Source: Ctena decussata
Lineage: Eukaryota > Mollusca > Bivalvia > Lucinida > Lucinidae
DNA length: 64,000 nt
Assembly (NCBI GenBank): GCA_963989385.1
Contig: OZ022499.1
Span: 75,206,203 to 75,270,202, forward strand
Direction of reading: 5' to 3'
Shown: positions 23,172-33,782 of the stretch, in pieces
Numbering within the stretch: the stretch's first letter is position 1
How the letters are laid out: each line of letters starts with the position of its first letter
Made by a program: the position numbers and the translations under genes
The notes under the pieces: model-generated
Databases searched by the model: none
Told to the model about the DNA's origin: nothing
The model's input: the letters and a program-made list of their open reading frames with translations, nothing else

Positions 23172-23400
23172 TTAGCCACGACACGACAAAACCAACAAAG
23201 TGGCGTGTGTGCCACGTGAAGTGTCAGATCAGCCTGGGTAATTGCCCAGTCTGATCAGAGCTTTCACTGTATGTATGGAGCTGGCTTAGACCATTAGCTA
23301 CCCTTTGAGAGCTGTGGACGTTGATCTGATACCCAAGGTGACCTGTGTCTTTGCTGGGCACACTTACCACTTTGTTTGGATGTGTTGTGTCCCAGCTGAA
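23172..23400. mobile_element. Family B MITE, copy 3
   Basis: CCACGACACGACAAAACCAA at left, GCACACTTACCACTTTG and GTGTTGTGTCCCAGCTG at right, double hairpin inside. Confidence 0.7.
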
Positions 23401-23902
23401 ATGTTGCTGAAAATGCTGTTAAGTTTGTAAAGATTGTACATAGTAAAATGATATAAGCTCATCAAGCTTAGCTTCAGTATAGTTGCTTGTAAATATGTTG
23501 TCATAAAATGACCAAAGCTGATGTTTTCCTGCACATGCAGGCAGGGAATATTTCTTGTGATCACATATATGTAGTATTATTACCCTTATGCTTGCCGTGG
23601 CTCATGTTTTTTTTTTAAAAAGTAGGTGTCCTTGGGATGATTTGTAAGACTGTTCTCTTCAGGAGCAGTCTGATCTTGGTCTACTCTGTTTGCTCAGACA
23701 GACAATTCAAATATTTAGGGTCAAGGATGTCATTGTGTAGATGTAAGTCTTCCATCCTGTTAAATACAGTTAGTGATCACTCTTTATATTGACAGCATTC
23801 TTTCCCTAAGAGCTTTTTTTTGTGGGGGGGGAGGGGAGGGGGGGGGACTAAATTCACAGTTTTTGTCTTGTCTGCAAGTAGCAGAAGCAAGACATAGGTA
23901 AA

Positions 23903-24135
23903 AAGTAAAGGTTTCCCGTACCCTAGTAGCCGTCGTAGGTTAGTGGGGGCTTTATTTCCACTGTGTCTTGGGCACAGCATATGAAAGGCAGAAAGCAGGT
24001 ACCCATTTACTGCTGGAATGACAGAGAGAGTTTACCAATCGTCGGTTGGAGAAACCCAGGTGCAATCTCACGACCTTCCGGCAACTTTTTGCACCATAAC
24101 CGTTCATCTCTAACCACTCGACCATGCCGCCTCTC
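23903..24135 (-). mobile_element. tRNA-derived SINE (S2), same family as S1
   Basis: Reverse complement matches S1 from the head (GGTCGAGTGGTTAGAG, GGAAGGTCGTGAGATTGC) through AGTAAATGGGTACC to the tail GGGAAACCTTTAC. Possible short duplication CATAGGT/CATAAGT. Confidence 0.8.
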
Positions 24136-24340
24136 TCATAAGTATCGGCAGGGTAAATGTTTGTCGAGTGTTCGGGTTAAGCTCTGTTTTGTGATAAAGT
24201 GCAGACAGGCGAGACATAGCATTGTGTGGCTTGTTTGACTTTGGTGTCAGTCAAATTGATAAAGAATTTTACTGTCATTATTATCAAGAGAGTTGACTGT
24301 AGTAAATTATACTGCATGTATCTGAATTAAATGTTACTTA

Positions 24341-24681
24341 CTGTATTTTACCCTTTTAGCGCCCTGTGCGCTTAACTTTTTCAAAATTGCAATAAATACT
24401 TGTAGGAAAACTTCTTTCTTATAAGCACACATTTCACCAATTTATTATATATTGAAGGAAACAAATTTAAAGGTTAAGCATAGGAGAAAAGCTGCTTATG
24501 GTCATAGAAGGGTAGAGAAGTTTTACAAACGAAAACTGAAAGATTCTGTAGCATTTTCAGCTGATAAACTTGCAAACAAATGAATAAACCAGTAAAATAT
24601 ATGTGCCCTTATAGGCATATGCCTAAAAAATTACCATGGTGTGCGCTTATGGGGCATGTGTGCTAATTAGGTCAAATACGG
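24341..24681. mobile_element. MITE with CTGTATTTTACCC / GGTCAAATACGG ends
   Basis: Ends are imperfect inverted repeats and TA lies beside both. Subterminal TGTGCGCTTA repeats are inverted. Confidence 0.55.
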
Positions 24682-24968
24682 TAGTTTTTTGGGGAGGAAT
24701 TCAGTCCAGTAGTTTACCCATAAGTATTCGTTTAAAATCAAATGAAACAGTGTTGTGATATTTATATTTTCCATGTATTTGTGATATTAAAATATATGAT
24801 TACAATGTTTTCCTGTCAGTTCTACAAAAGGGAACAACTTTATTGACATCCTGCTTGCTTTCCTAAATGAAGAAGTGTTTTTAAAAATGTTATTTGTCAG
24901 TTTTACAAAGAAAAACAACTTTATTGACATCCTGTTTGCTTTCCTTAATGAAGAAGCCTTTCCAAAAA

Positions 24969-25038
24969 AGGGGTCTACTCTTAAAGGAAAGACTTTGCTC
25001 CTAAGGGAGCAAATTCTTTTCTTTAAGAGTTGACCCCC
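24969..25038. repeat. Family D hairpin
   Basis: GGGGTCTACTCTTAAAGGAA ... AAGAGTTGACCCC with TTTGCTCCTAAGGGAGCAAA. Just upstream is a 59-62-bp tandem duplicate (24818-24960, TCAGTTCTACAAA... / TCAGTTTTACAAA...). Confidence 0.7.
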
Positions 25039-25240
25039 ATTGAAAAGAGAGGCAAAAAAGGAAAATGGTTGAGTGAAAACATAGTAAAACTGGTATAGTT
25101 GTTTCTTCTAAAAGTGTTACCTTTTTAATGCAGCAAACTATATTAAAAGTTGAGTCTGATTTATTTACTGGCAGTGAGTGTAGAATCACAAGCCTTGCTA
25201 CCATAAAATAAAATCTGAGTATTGGTACAGATAGGTGTGA

Positions 25241-25309
25241 GCAAACAGTGCAGACCCAGATCAGACTGCTCCTTAAGGGACAGTTTGATCAGAGTCTGCT
25301 CTTTTTGCC
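25241..25309. repeat. Family A hairpin, copy 6
   Basis: GCAAACAGTGCAGACCCAGA ... with TGCTCCTTAAGGGACA at the centre; left flank ATTGGTACAGATAGGTGTGA. Confidence 0.7.
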
Positions 25310-25492
25310 ATACCATCTGAATCTTTTGAATGCATTGTTGGATGTTCCATTTTAGGACAGTTTTGATAATATTGTTTTAGGTATCAAAACTTTTGGAATA
25401 TTTATGTTAAGTGTGCAGTCTGATTTGAATCTGAACTGTTTGTCAGGCCTTTATGTTTAGATATTTTGGGGCTTTACATACATAATATTGAG

Positions 25493-25716
25493 CAGCAATG
25501 CGACAAAACCAGGAAAGTGGTGTGTGCACCAATCAGCCTGGGCTTCTCCCCAGTTTGAGCAGAGTCTTAGCAGTAGGCTTAAAGGGGAGCTAAGGGTTCC
25601 AGCTAGCTCAGTAAGGACAGCGATAACTCTGAACAGACTTGGCAGATGGCCAGGCTGATCTGAGTCGTCACTGTGCGCACATGCCACATTGTTGGTTTTG
25701 TCATGTTGCCACTCAG
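25493..25716. mobile_element. Family B MITE, copy 4
   Basis: GCGACAAAACCAGGAAAGTG at left, CCACATTGTTGGTTTTGTC at right. Degenerate double hairpin. Confidence 0.65.
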
Positions 25717-25940
25717 TTATGATTGACATCATGATTGTGAAAAGCTACCCTAGAGCATATGCAAACAGAAAACACTCAGGTCAGCCTGCACTTCTATGCA
25801 GTCTGATCAGAATTTTCTCCTTTGCATATACAGTCTATAAACCCTGAGGAATTGAAAAGTGAAGACCGACCAGTTTGTATGGCTGCACAGGCTGATTTGA
25901 ATATTCATCACATGCACAAGGCTTAAGCTCCCTTTTCAGG

Positions 25941-26182
25941 CTAAGCCAGGCAAGATAAAAAAACAAAAAAAAATGTGGCATTGCATCCAGCAAAGACTCT
26001 GATCAGCCTGGGCATCCACCCAGTCTGATCAGAGTCTTGGCTGTGTGCTATAAGGGTAGCTAGTGCTCTAAGCTACCTCCATGTGGACAGGCAAGACTCA
26101 AATCGACTGGGTGCATGATCAGGCTTATCTGAATCTCCGCTGAGTGCACATCCCACCTCATGATTTTGTCGTGTCATGGCTC
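25941..26182. mobile_element. Family B MITE, copy 5
   Basis: TGTGGCATTGCATCCAGC at left, TGATTTTGTCGTGTCATGG and CTCA at right; left terminus eroded and A-rich. Confidence 0.65.
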
Positions 26183-26560
26183 AATTATGTATTGGTTAGT
26201 TCCGGTACTTTGCAAAAAGATTGTAGCACTTTATACTTTATATTGGGACTTCTTAATCATTAAACGAGGATGTTTGTCCTATCAAGTGTTAAAGAAACAA
26301 AAGGAAACAAAAGGAAATGCATTTTTGTCTTGAGAGTATTTATCTTAAGTGCACAGGAAATGTTATAAAGGCTGAGGACTGTCAGTAGTGCTCTTAAGTG
26401 CTCTTGATGTACATGTGTGCTGTGTTAGCTTCCCTGTGTGATCAGATAGAAGAACTATTGGTCTCAGTTTCAACTTAGAATCTGATCCTTGTCGAAGGTT
26501 TGTCTTTTAAATGAGAGTTAAGCAAGCTATTATGTACAAATGCAAAATCCATTTGTATAA
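26183..26560. other. Unassigned intergenic DNA
   Basis: No gene, RNA or repeat structure recognised. Confidence 0.4.
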
Positions 26561-26572
26561 TGTATACTTTTG

Positions 26573-26773
26573 CATCTAGATAAGAGGGGTATTTGATGAT
26601 AATTGAGGGATAATTTTTTTTTATTTCTCACTGAAAGCATATGTTGTGACCCCTCATCTGAACCTTCTCTTCGAGACGGTTCAGATGAGGGGGTCACAAC
26701 ATATGTTTTTATGCAGAATTCACAAAAATTATCCCTAATTATCACCAAATACTCCTTCTTATCTAAGGCTCTG
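26573..26773. mobile_element. Family C MITE with 6-bp duplication CTTTTG
   Basis: Internal palindrome intact; left end shortened to CATCTAGATAAG. CTTTTG at 26567-26572 and 26774-26779. Confidence 0.82.
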
Positions 26774-26995
26774 CTTTTGGCTTCAAGTTTGTCTTACCTG
26801 GGATTTTTTTGGACCAACAATGGGAAACTTGATCTGTCTCGAGGAACAATCTGATATTGGTCTACCCTGTTGGGTCATCAAGTTGCATGAATATGAAATT
26901 AAAGTAGTTTAATCAATTACAATAAATTGTAGATTGAAGATTAAAGTGAATGGGGACACTTTCAGAGGAAGCATCTCTGCCATTTTTAGCTCACC

Positions 26996-28050
26996 TGTCA
27001 AGGTGAGCTTATAGTATAGACTTGGTCCGTCGTCCGTTGTCGTCGGCGTCGGCGTCGTCGGCGTTGTCCACAATTTTAAACATCTTCTTCTCAGAAACCA
27101 CTGGGTGGATTGAAGCCAAATTTCATATGGAGCCTTAACAGGATGGGGGAAAGAAAGTTTATATATTTGGTCCAGGTCACATGACCAAGATGGCCGCCAC
27201 GCCCATATATGGTAAAAACCCTTCAAAAATCTTCTTCTCCAGAACCAAAAGGCCTATGACCTTGAAACTTGGTATGTAGCATCGGGCATGCGGGCCCATC
27301 ATAATTTATATAAATCATGACCTTGTGATGACCTTGACCTAATTTACGGCATGGTCAACTTTGGTACGTTAGGCTTTTATATGGGTAAACGCTTATATGG
27401 TGGATTTCTCAGAAACTATTTAAGTCTTAAGGTACAATACTTGGTATACATGGTCGACTAAATGACCAGATGAAGATATTATGTCACTAAAGGTCAAGGT
27501 CATTCCGTCGGACCATCCGTCGTCAAGATTTTCAAACATCTTCTCCTCTGAAACCACTGGGCCGATTGAAGCCAAATTTCATATGGAGTCTCAATGGGAT
27601 GGGGGAATGAAATTTTATACCCGGGGTCTGGGTCACATGACCAAGATGGCCGCCATGCCCATATATGGTAAAAACCCTTCAAAAATCTTCTCCAGAACCA
27701 AAAGGCCTATGACCTTGAAACTTGGTGTGTAGCATCGGGCATGCGGGCTTATCAAAATTTATACAAATCATGACCTTGCCTTGACCTTGACCTAATTTAC
27801 GGCATGGTCAACTTTGGTATGTTAGGCTTTTATATTGGAAAACGCTTAAACAGTGGAGTTCTCAGAAACTATTTAAGTCTAAGGTACAATACTTGGTATA
27901 CATGGTCGACTAAATGACCAGATGAAGATATTATGTCACTAAAGGTCAAGGGCATTCCGTCGGACCATCCGTCGTCAAGATTTTCAAACATCTTCTCCTC
28001 TGAAACCACTGGGCCGATATACTGGCAGGTGAGCGATCGTTGCCCTTGGG
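26996..28050 (+). mobile_element. Tandem-array element F2 (Helitron-like), inserted in a family D element
   Basis: Starts TAGCTCACCTGTCAAGGTGA (5' hairpin). Two full units and a partial third match F1 (marker at 27205 and 27661, 456 bp apart). It ends CAGGTGAGCGATCG, hairpin GCCCTTGGGC, CGACTTG. Flanking GCCATTTTTAG and TTTCTTTCCTTTAAGACCAG belong to a family D element that it interrupts. AGGTCAAGGTCA at 27491-27502; TGACCTTGACCT at 27329 and 27782. Confidence 0.75.
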
Positions 28051-28168
28051 CGACTTGTTTTCTTTCCTTTAAGACCAGACTCCATTTTGGAAGATCTTAG
28101 TCATCAAAATCTACACCCCTTTGTAAACATAGTGGAAAGACACAGAGGAGTATTCATACAGCTGAAGG

Positions 28169-28439
28169 CCAGGCTGCATAGCCCAATCGGTAGGGCACCT
28201 GACTCATAAGTCAGAGGTCCTGGGTTCGAAACCCGGTCTGGCCACATACTTTCGTTTCTCCTTCCGCTGATTCAAGAAGGGCAGTTGTCAGTTACTGGCG
28301 AAAGTATGTGCACTTAGTACTGGTTAACCACTTAGGAGGTCTAAGCCTGCCCAGGAACAGTGTGGTTAGGTTAACTAACCGTCCTGACATGACCATAGCT
28401 GTTTACCGTGGACGTTAAGCAACAAATCAATCTATCAAA
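28169..28439 (+). mobile_element. SINE (S6) with a tRNA-like head
   Basis: 28167-28244 folds like a tRNA: T arm CTGGGTTCGAAACCCGG, D-arm-like GCCCAATCGGTAGGGC, anticodon region with CAT. The anticodon loop is one base off and the D-arm spacing is irregular. A body follows, ending CGTGGACGTTAAGCAAC plus an A/C/T-rich tail. The duplication CATACAGCTGAAGG (28155-28168) / CATACAGCTTAAGG (28440-28453) brackets it, so this is a SINE and not a free tRNA gene. The central part resembles what I recall of the MetaSINE superfamily; this needs a Repbase comparison. Confidence 0.83.
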
Positions 28440-28600
28440 CATACAGCTTAAGGTGTCCCAATATACACATTTATAAGGGTGTTTACACTGTCTTGTCCAA
28501 GTTGTCATAATTGAGCATAGAAGAAGTTCCAGGAAACAAATCTGTTGGTATACCAGGCACCCTGATGAGCCCATATTTTATTGTAGTGCGGCACAAGAGG

Positions 28601-28807
28601 TATTGATTGATGGATGGATGACTTGCGATTTTACGTCCTTTTCAACAGTATTTTAGTCATATCAGGACGATGGGAGGATGATAATGAAAGGCTGTGTGCA
28701 ATGGAACTCTGTTTACAGTAGGAAAGATTCTCGCCTCAAGCGGGGCTCGAACCTGGTCCGCTAGATCAGTAGGCCAGCACTTAAACCAGTGAGCTACCGG
28801 GGCTCCT
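28601..28807 (-). mobile_element. tRNA-derived SINE (S4) with 11-bp target-site duplication
   Basis: Same family as S3; - strand head GGTAGCTCACTGGTTTAAGT and GGTTCGAGCCCC. GGCACAAGAGG is exact at 28590-28600 and 28808-28818. Confidence 0.88.
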
Positions 28808-29039
28808 GGCACAAGAGGCAGACATAAGCTTTTAAGAGGATATACAATCTACTGTTATATTGTTTTGTATATAACAATAATACATTGTATTTCCTCTTAA
28901 CTGATTGTGAAGTGTCACATGTATTTATAATGACAGTCTGATCAAGAGAGTCCAAAAGAGACAATGGACTATGTTTTGAATCTACTAAAAGGGCTGACTA
29001 TAAAAACACATCATGACCTTGAAATCTACACAAAATCCT

Positions 29040-29263
29040 GGGGCCGTATTCATGAAACTACTTAAGTGGTTGCTATGCTGTTGCTAAGGCTAAATTTCTT
29101 TGAAGGAGATTTCCTACAACTATGAAATTAGGTCTGGAGGAACAGTCTTTGTAAGACTGTTCCTCCAGACCAAATTTCATAGTTGTAGGGAATCTCCTTT
29201 ATAGATATTTAGCCTTAGCAACCGCTTAGCAACGACTTAAGTGGCTTTATGAATACGGCCCCA
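29040..29263. mobile_element. Family V MITE, copy 1 (near-complete palindrome)
   Basis: GGGGCCGTATTCATGAAACT ... GAATACGGCCCC. The arms are complementary almost to the centre, where GGTCTGGAGGAACAGTCTT meets its complement. Confidence 0.85.
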
Positions 29264-29705
29264 GATCTGCCAATGCCTTGATTAGCCTGGGCATGTGTGC
29301 AGGCTTGCCTTAGGATGGCAGTGTGCATATGCTATTAAACAAGTTTTCTGAAAACATGGCTTATATACAGAAGAGGTCTTTGATTGTGCGCAGGAAAAGG
29401 TCTCTTGGGGTTGCTGTTATGGATTAGTTTCCTGGTGCATCCCATGGGACTGAAGATAACAATTCTTAATCTGTAGCCACCTTGCAGGAAATGGGCTATT
29501 ATAGAAAACTAAAATTTCTTGATAGGCTCTTTTCCAGGAAGTTCAGCTATCTACTAGATGCAAGAAATAGGGAGAATTAAAGTGTTTTTGTGAATTTGGA
29601 GCTAAATAAGTATTTACAAGGTTTAAAATCACAATTTTGAGAATGGTTTTGCCACATTGTATCAACACTGATGGCATTGATATAGTAGAACAATGCCATC
29701 TCAAT

Positions 29706-30161
29706 ATACCGTATTAATCCTAATAAACGCTCCTGCTCTAATTTTAATTTAAACATATTTTATTGCATTTGTACAAACAGTAAGTACAAACAATGGGGTT
29801 GGGCTACAAGTTCTCACAACATTAGTTACTGCCCTCCCCCTAGAACATATACCCTGCTCTAATAAACACCCCCTGCCTTTTTTCGTAAATTAATATTCTA
29901 TCCGCGAGTATGAATTGCTTTTTGCTTTTCATGATGAGTTAGCTCTTTGAAATGGGGTCTATTTTCTTTTAAAAGATGACCCCTACTGAGAAGGGAGGTA
30001 AAAAAAGTAGAGTTGTTTCCTTTAAAAGTAATCTATCCACCTTAATACTGCTTATTAGATGCATTTTGGCAGTGGCTGATTTATTATCTCTTTAGGCTCT
30101 GAATACCACACCCCTTTTGTAAAATGCAATGTTTGGGGCGTTTAATAGGATTAATACTATA
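29706..30161. mobile_element. Family CC MITE, copy 2
   Basis: TACCGTATTAATCCTAATAA / TTAATAGGATTAATACTATA; degenerate family D middle at about 29945-30000. Confidence 0.72.
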
Positions 30162-30368
30162 CAATAAGGCTGCTTTATAATTCATGTTATCTCAAGGGAT
30201 TTAAAGCTTTCATAAATCACAATAGAAGGTTTTATCTTCAGATATTCTGACTTTACATATAACCTTGCTGCACCTTTGTATGGGTTGGTGGTTTGCTTAT
30301 AGTATTGTAGGACATTAATTAGTAAATATGTAGATAAACATACCACAATTGCAATACTTTTACAGACA

Positions 30369-31911
30369 CAGTAGAACTTCTGTTATTCAAAGTCTAAGGA
30401 TCTTTTTGTCCAAATTATCAAGACTTTGACAGGGATTAATTACCCTGGCTGGCAAACACATTTGATAGCCTCCCTAAACATTTACATTACAAAATGGCCC
30501 CTTACCGGAATAAGCACGCCTACCAATCGCTCTCATGCGAAACCACGGTTCAGAACGCCAATCCATGAGAGGAGTTTCCAGTTCTGCATGAGGGGAGCCA
30601 AAATCGTAAACAAATTTGACATCGGCACAAGGTTTGAGGTATTTATTTTCTCTGAAAACTATTTATGCAAAATATAAGAATGCTATTTTGTCACAAATAC
30701 ATTGGTTCTTCGGCACATAAAAGGGTTAGGCACATGGTCTTGCATTTTTCCAGATATGCATTTAGTACGGCGGATTATGTGTTCGAGATCAATCTCGGCG
30801 ATATATACATGTAGGAAAAAGTCGCATTCTCTTGCTTGATTTTGAGTCTCTGACCTTGGCAGTTGCAAAGAAGTGAACAGAACTACTGTATGCGTGAATC
30901 CGAACGTTGGAAGTAAGTTTATTGTGATTGAAAGGTTAGAATTTAGAAAATATACGCAAAAACTAGGCATCGTCATCCCGGTTCCGCATGAGATAATAGA
31001 AAATATAAGGAATTTTTATCAAACACAAGAACAGCTTCTGATCAATTACTGGATCGAAGCTAACATGAGCTCTGTGATAAATCATTATTTTATACATTGC
31101 AGATGACTTTCTGGCTGTTTTTTATTCCCCGTTTGTCTTTTATGACCTTTTGCAAACCCTCTTTCAACCCCCCTTGCATGCCTCACAGGCAGACAAACGG
31201 GGATTAAAACAGCCAGAAAGTCATCTGCAATATATAAAATAATGATATATCACAGAATTCAAGTTAGTTTTGATCCAATTATTGTTCAGAAACTGTTTTA
31301 GTGTTTGATAAAAAATTCCTTATATTTTTATTATCTCATGCGGAACCGGGCTGACAATGCAAAGATTTTGCGTATATTTTCTAAATTCTACACTTTCCAT
31401 CACGGAAAGCTTACTTTCAACGTTTGGATTCACGCATACAGTAGTTCTGTTCACTTCTTTGCGACTAACAAGGTCAGAGACTCAAAATCAAGCAAGAGAA
31501 TGCGACTTTTCCCTACATGTATATATCGCCGAGATTGACATTGAACACATGCTCCGCCGTACTAAATGCATATCTAGAAAAATGCAAGGCCATGTGCCTA
31601 ATCCTTTTATGTGCCAAAGTACCAATGTATATGTGACAAAATAGCATTCTTATTTTTTGCATAAATAGTTTTCAGAGAAAATAAGTACCTCAAACCTTGT
31701 GCCGATGTCAAATTTGTTTACGATTTTGGCTCCCCTCATGCAGAACCAGAAACTCCTCTCATGGATTGGCGTTCTGAACCGTGGTTTCGCATGAGAGCGA
31801 TTGGTAGGCGTGATAAGGGGCCTTTTTGAAAAACAATGTGCTTTTTTAGCACAAGGGCCCCTCTAAAGTAATCCCTGCTTTGAATTATTGAGGGTTTACT
31901 TATTCAGTTAA
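30369..31911. mobile_element. Large foldback element, about 0.65-kb arms around a short spacer
   Basis: Left arm about 30480-31138 and right arm about 31191-31850 are inverted copies, for example CACGCCTACCAATCGCTCTC at left and its complement near 31790. The spacer (31139-31190) is only about 50 bp. Outer ends (CAGTAGAACTTCTGTTATTC and, inverted, TAAACCCTCAATAATTC) resemble the T5 type. Small matching frames occur in both arms (97 codons on - from 30976; 95 codons on + from 31357), roughly 80-85% identical, with no family I recognise. Confidence 0.85.
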
Positions 31912-32042
31912 AAGACAGTGGGAAGGCGAGTAGGGTGGCTTTCTTTCCGAAACAGTCCCAAAAATTATATTTCATATGAGCCATTTTATATGATGGATGG
32001 AAAAACCCATCTTATAGCTGAATTACCCAAGACTAACTTACA

Positions 32043-32417
32043 TACCGTATACGCAGTAATTTTCGCGGGTTCAAATTTTCGCGATTAAGGGTCAAAAACA
32101 TAAATATTAATTTTCGCGATTTTTAATTTTTGCGGTTAGCAACATGCTCGAAAAGCAAAACTATTTCTTTTTCACTTGAGTCAGTTATTTCATTAACCTG
32201 CGGCAGGGCCGCCCCAGGTTAATGAAAGAACTGGCTCAAATAAAAAAAGTACCAGCAAATACCGAAGCAAATACAAACAAAATATATGAACACTGTGTCT
32301 ATAGAAGACACTTTGTAAGAAACAGGAAATTATTCGCGATTTTAATATTCACAGTTTCTAAGTGACCGCGAAATACTGCAAATAATGGAACACAGCAAAA
32401 ATTACCATGTATACGGT
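32043..32417. mobile_element. Family U MITE, copy 2
   Basis: Matches copy 1 throughout, including CATTAACCTGCGGCAGG. Ends TACCGTATACGC / GTATACGGTA. Confidence 0.8.
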
Positions 32418-32604
32418 ATTTGGGGTAATGTTGGAAGGGGGAACCCCTATCTTACAGAGTAAACAGGAAAGTCTCAGATGAGACTGCTCCTTGGAACAGT
32501 CTGACAAGAGTTTGCTTTGTTTCCAGGATTGAAGAATCCACTATAGAAATGGATATGGCTTAATACTTAAAAGTGCAAAAAAAAAAAAGAAAATAGTTGA
32601 ATTT

Positions 32605-32671
32605 GCAAACAATGTAGATCCAGATGAGGTGGCTCATAATGAGCCACCTCATCTGGATCTACACTGTTTGC
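32605..32671. repeat. Near-perfect 33-bp-arm palindrome
   Basis: GCAAACAATGTAGATCCAGA... with one mismatch in 33 and a single central base. A family-A relative with a GATGAGGTGGCTCAT core. Confidence 0.88.
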
Positions 32672-32872
32672 TCTCTTGTCTTTGAAATATTAATATGATG
32701 TTAATGTATCTTGGATGAAACCTTTTGTGAAATTTTGCAGACTTAAATTTTGTCATCTGCTTTGTTGGTGCTTTAAGGGATCATACTGACAAATTGGCAT
32801 GTACAAACAATGAAGGCATTGGGGAGCATGCACAACTGTGCACTCAGATTAACCCTTTTATCTAGAAAAACA

Positions 32873-33110
32873 AATGAGCCAGGACACAGCAAAATTATTG
32901 AAGAGACATGTGCCCAGCAAAGATTCAGATCAGCCTGGGCATCCGCCCAGTCTGATCAGGGTCTGTGCTTTGCACTTAAAGGGCAGCTAAGGGTCTAAGC
33001 GAGCTCCATTCGGGCAGTGAAAATTCTGATCAGACTGGGCAGATGCCTAGGCTAGTCAGAGTCTTCAATGGGCGCACATGCCACTTTTTTGGTTGTCCCG
33101 TTGCGGCTCA
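32873..33110. mobile_element. Family B MITE, copy 6
   Basis: ATGAGCCAGGACACAGCAAA at left; CACATGCCACTTTTTTGG and CCCGTTGCGGCTCA at right. Two GCCTGGGC-type hairpins. Confidence 0.75.
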
Positions 33111-33489
33111 AATATCTAGTGCATGATGGGACTTGACAAGTGAGATAGCTGGGCTGCTTGGAGTCTTGCATTAGATCTACATGTATACTGACTGGCATAT
33201 TTTCCATTCTCCTATTATATGTTGCTTTTTTCGTAGAAGGGGCTTAGATTTTGAATGAGTATAACTCAATATAAGCATGAGGCTGTGATGTGTATATAAT
33301 GTATAGTATTGTACAGAAAGTTGGTTGCATTATAAAATTTGCTACAGAAAATTGTTGTCTCTTTATTTGAACCTGTATATGTCCGAATATTCATGGAAAT
33401 GTGGGAAAACTTTATCAATTGCCCTTGTATATGTCAGTGAAAGATAATTATTAACACTTTAAGCACCAGTGACGAAAATAATATGATAT

Positions 33490-33556
33490 GCAAACAGTGT
33501 AGATTCTGATGAGGGGGCTCATTATGAGCCGCCTCATCTAGATCTACACTGTTTGC
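33490..33556. repeat. Second GATGAGG-core palindrome
   Basis: Same arms as 32605-32671 (GCAAACAGTGTAGATTCTGA... / ...AGATCTACACTGTTTGC), a few mismatches, one central base. Confidence 0.85.
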
Positions 33557-33782
33557 CCTCTAGTCTTTGAATTCTCAATATGAAATGTCTTGGACAAGGC
33601 ATTTTTTTAATTTTTGCAGACGTAAATTTTGTCGTCTGCTTTTTCGTGCTTAAAGAGTTACTCACCACAGCACTGAGTTCAGACCGAGTAGACCCCAGTC
33701 AGACTAATTTCTTATTATTCTGCTCTTTTCAGCTTGTTGAAGTTTTAGGATAATTACAGTAAAGGTGTCCCAATAGGGTAAT

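Noticed and set aside
28167..28244. Free-standing tRNA-Met(CAT) gene
   Set aside because: It is the head of a SINE: a body and tail follow and a 14-bp target-site duplication brackets the whole. The anticodon loop and D-arm spacing are also irregular.
30873..31106. Possible gene in the large foldback
   Set aside because: The frames are short, lack family features and occur because both arms are copies; kept only as a finding to test.
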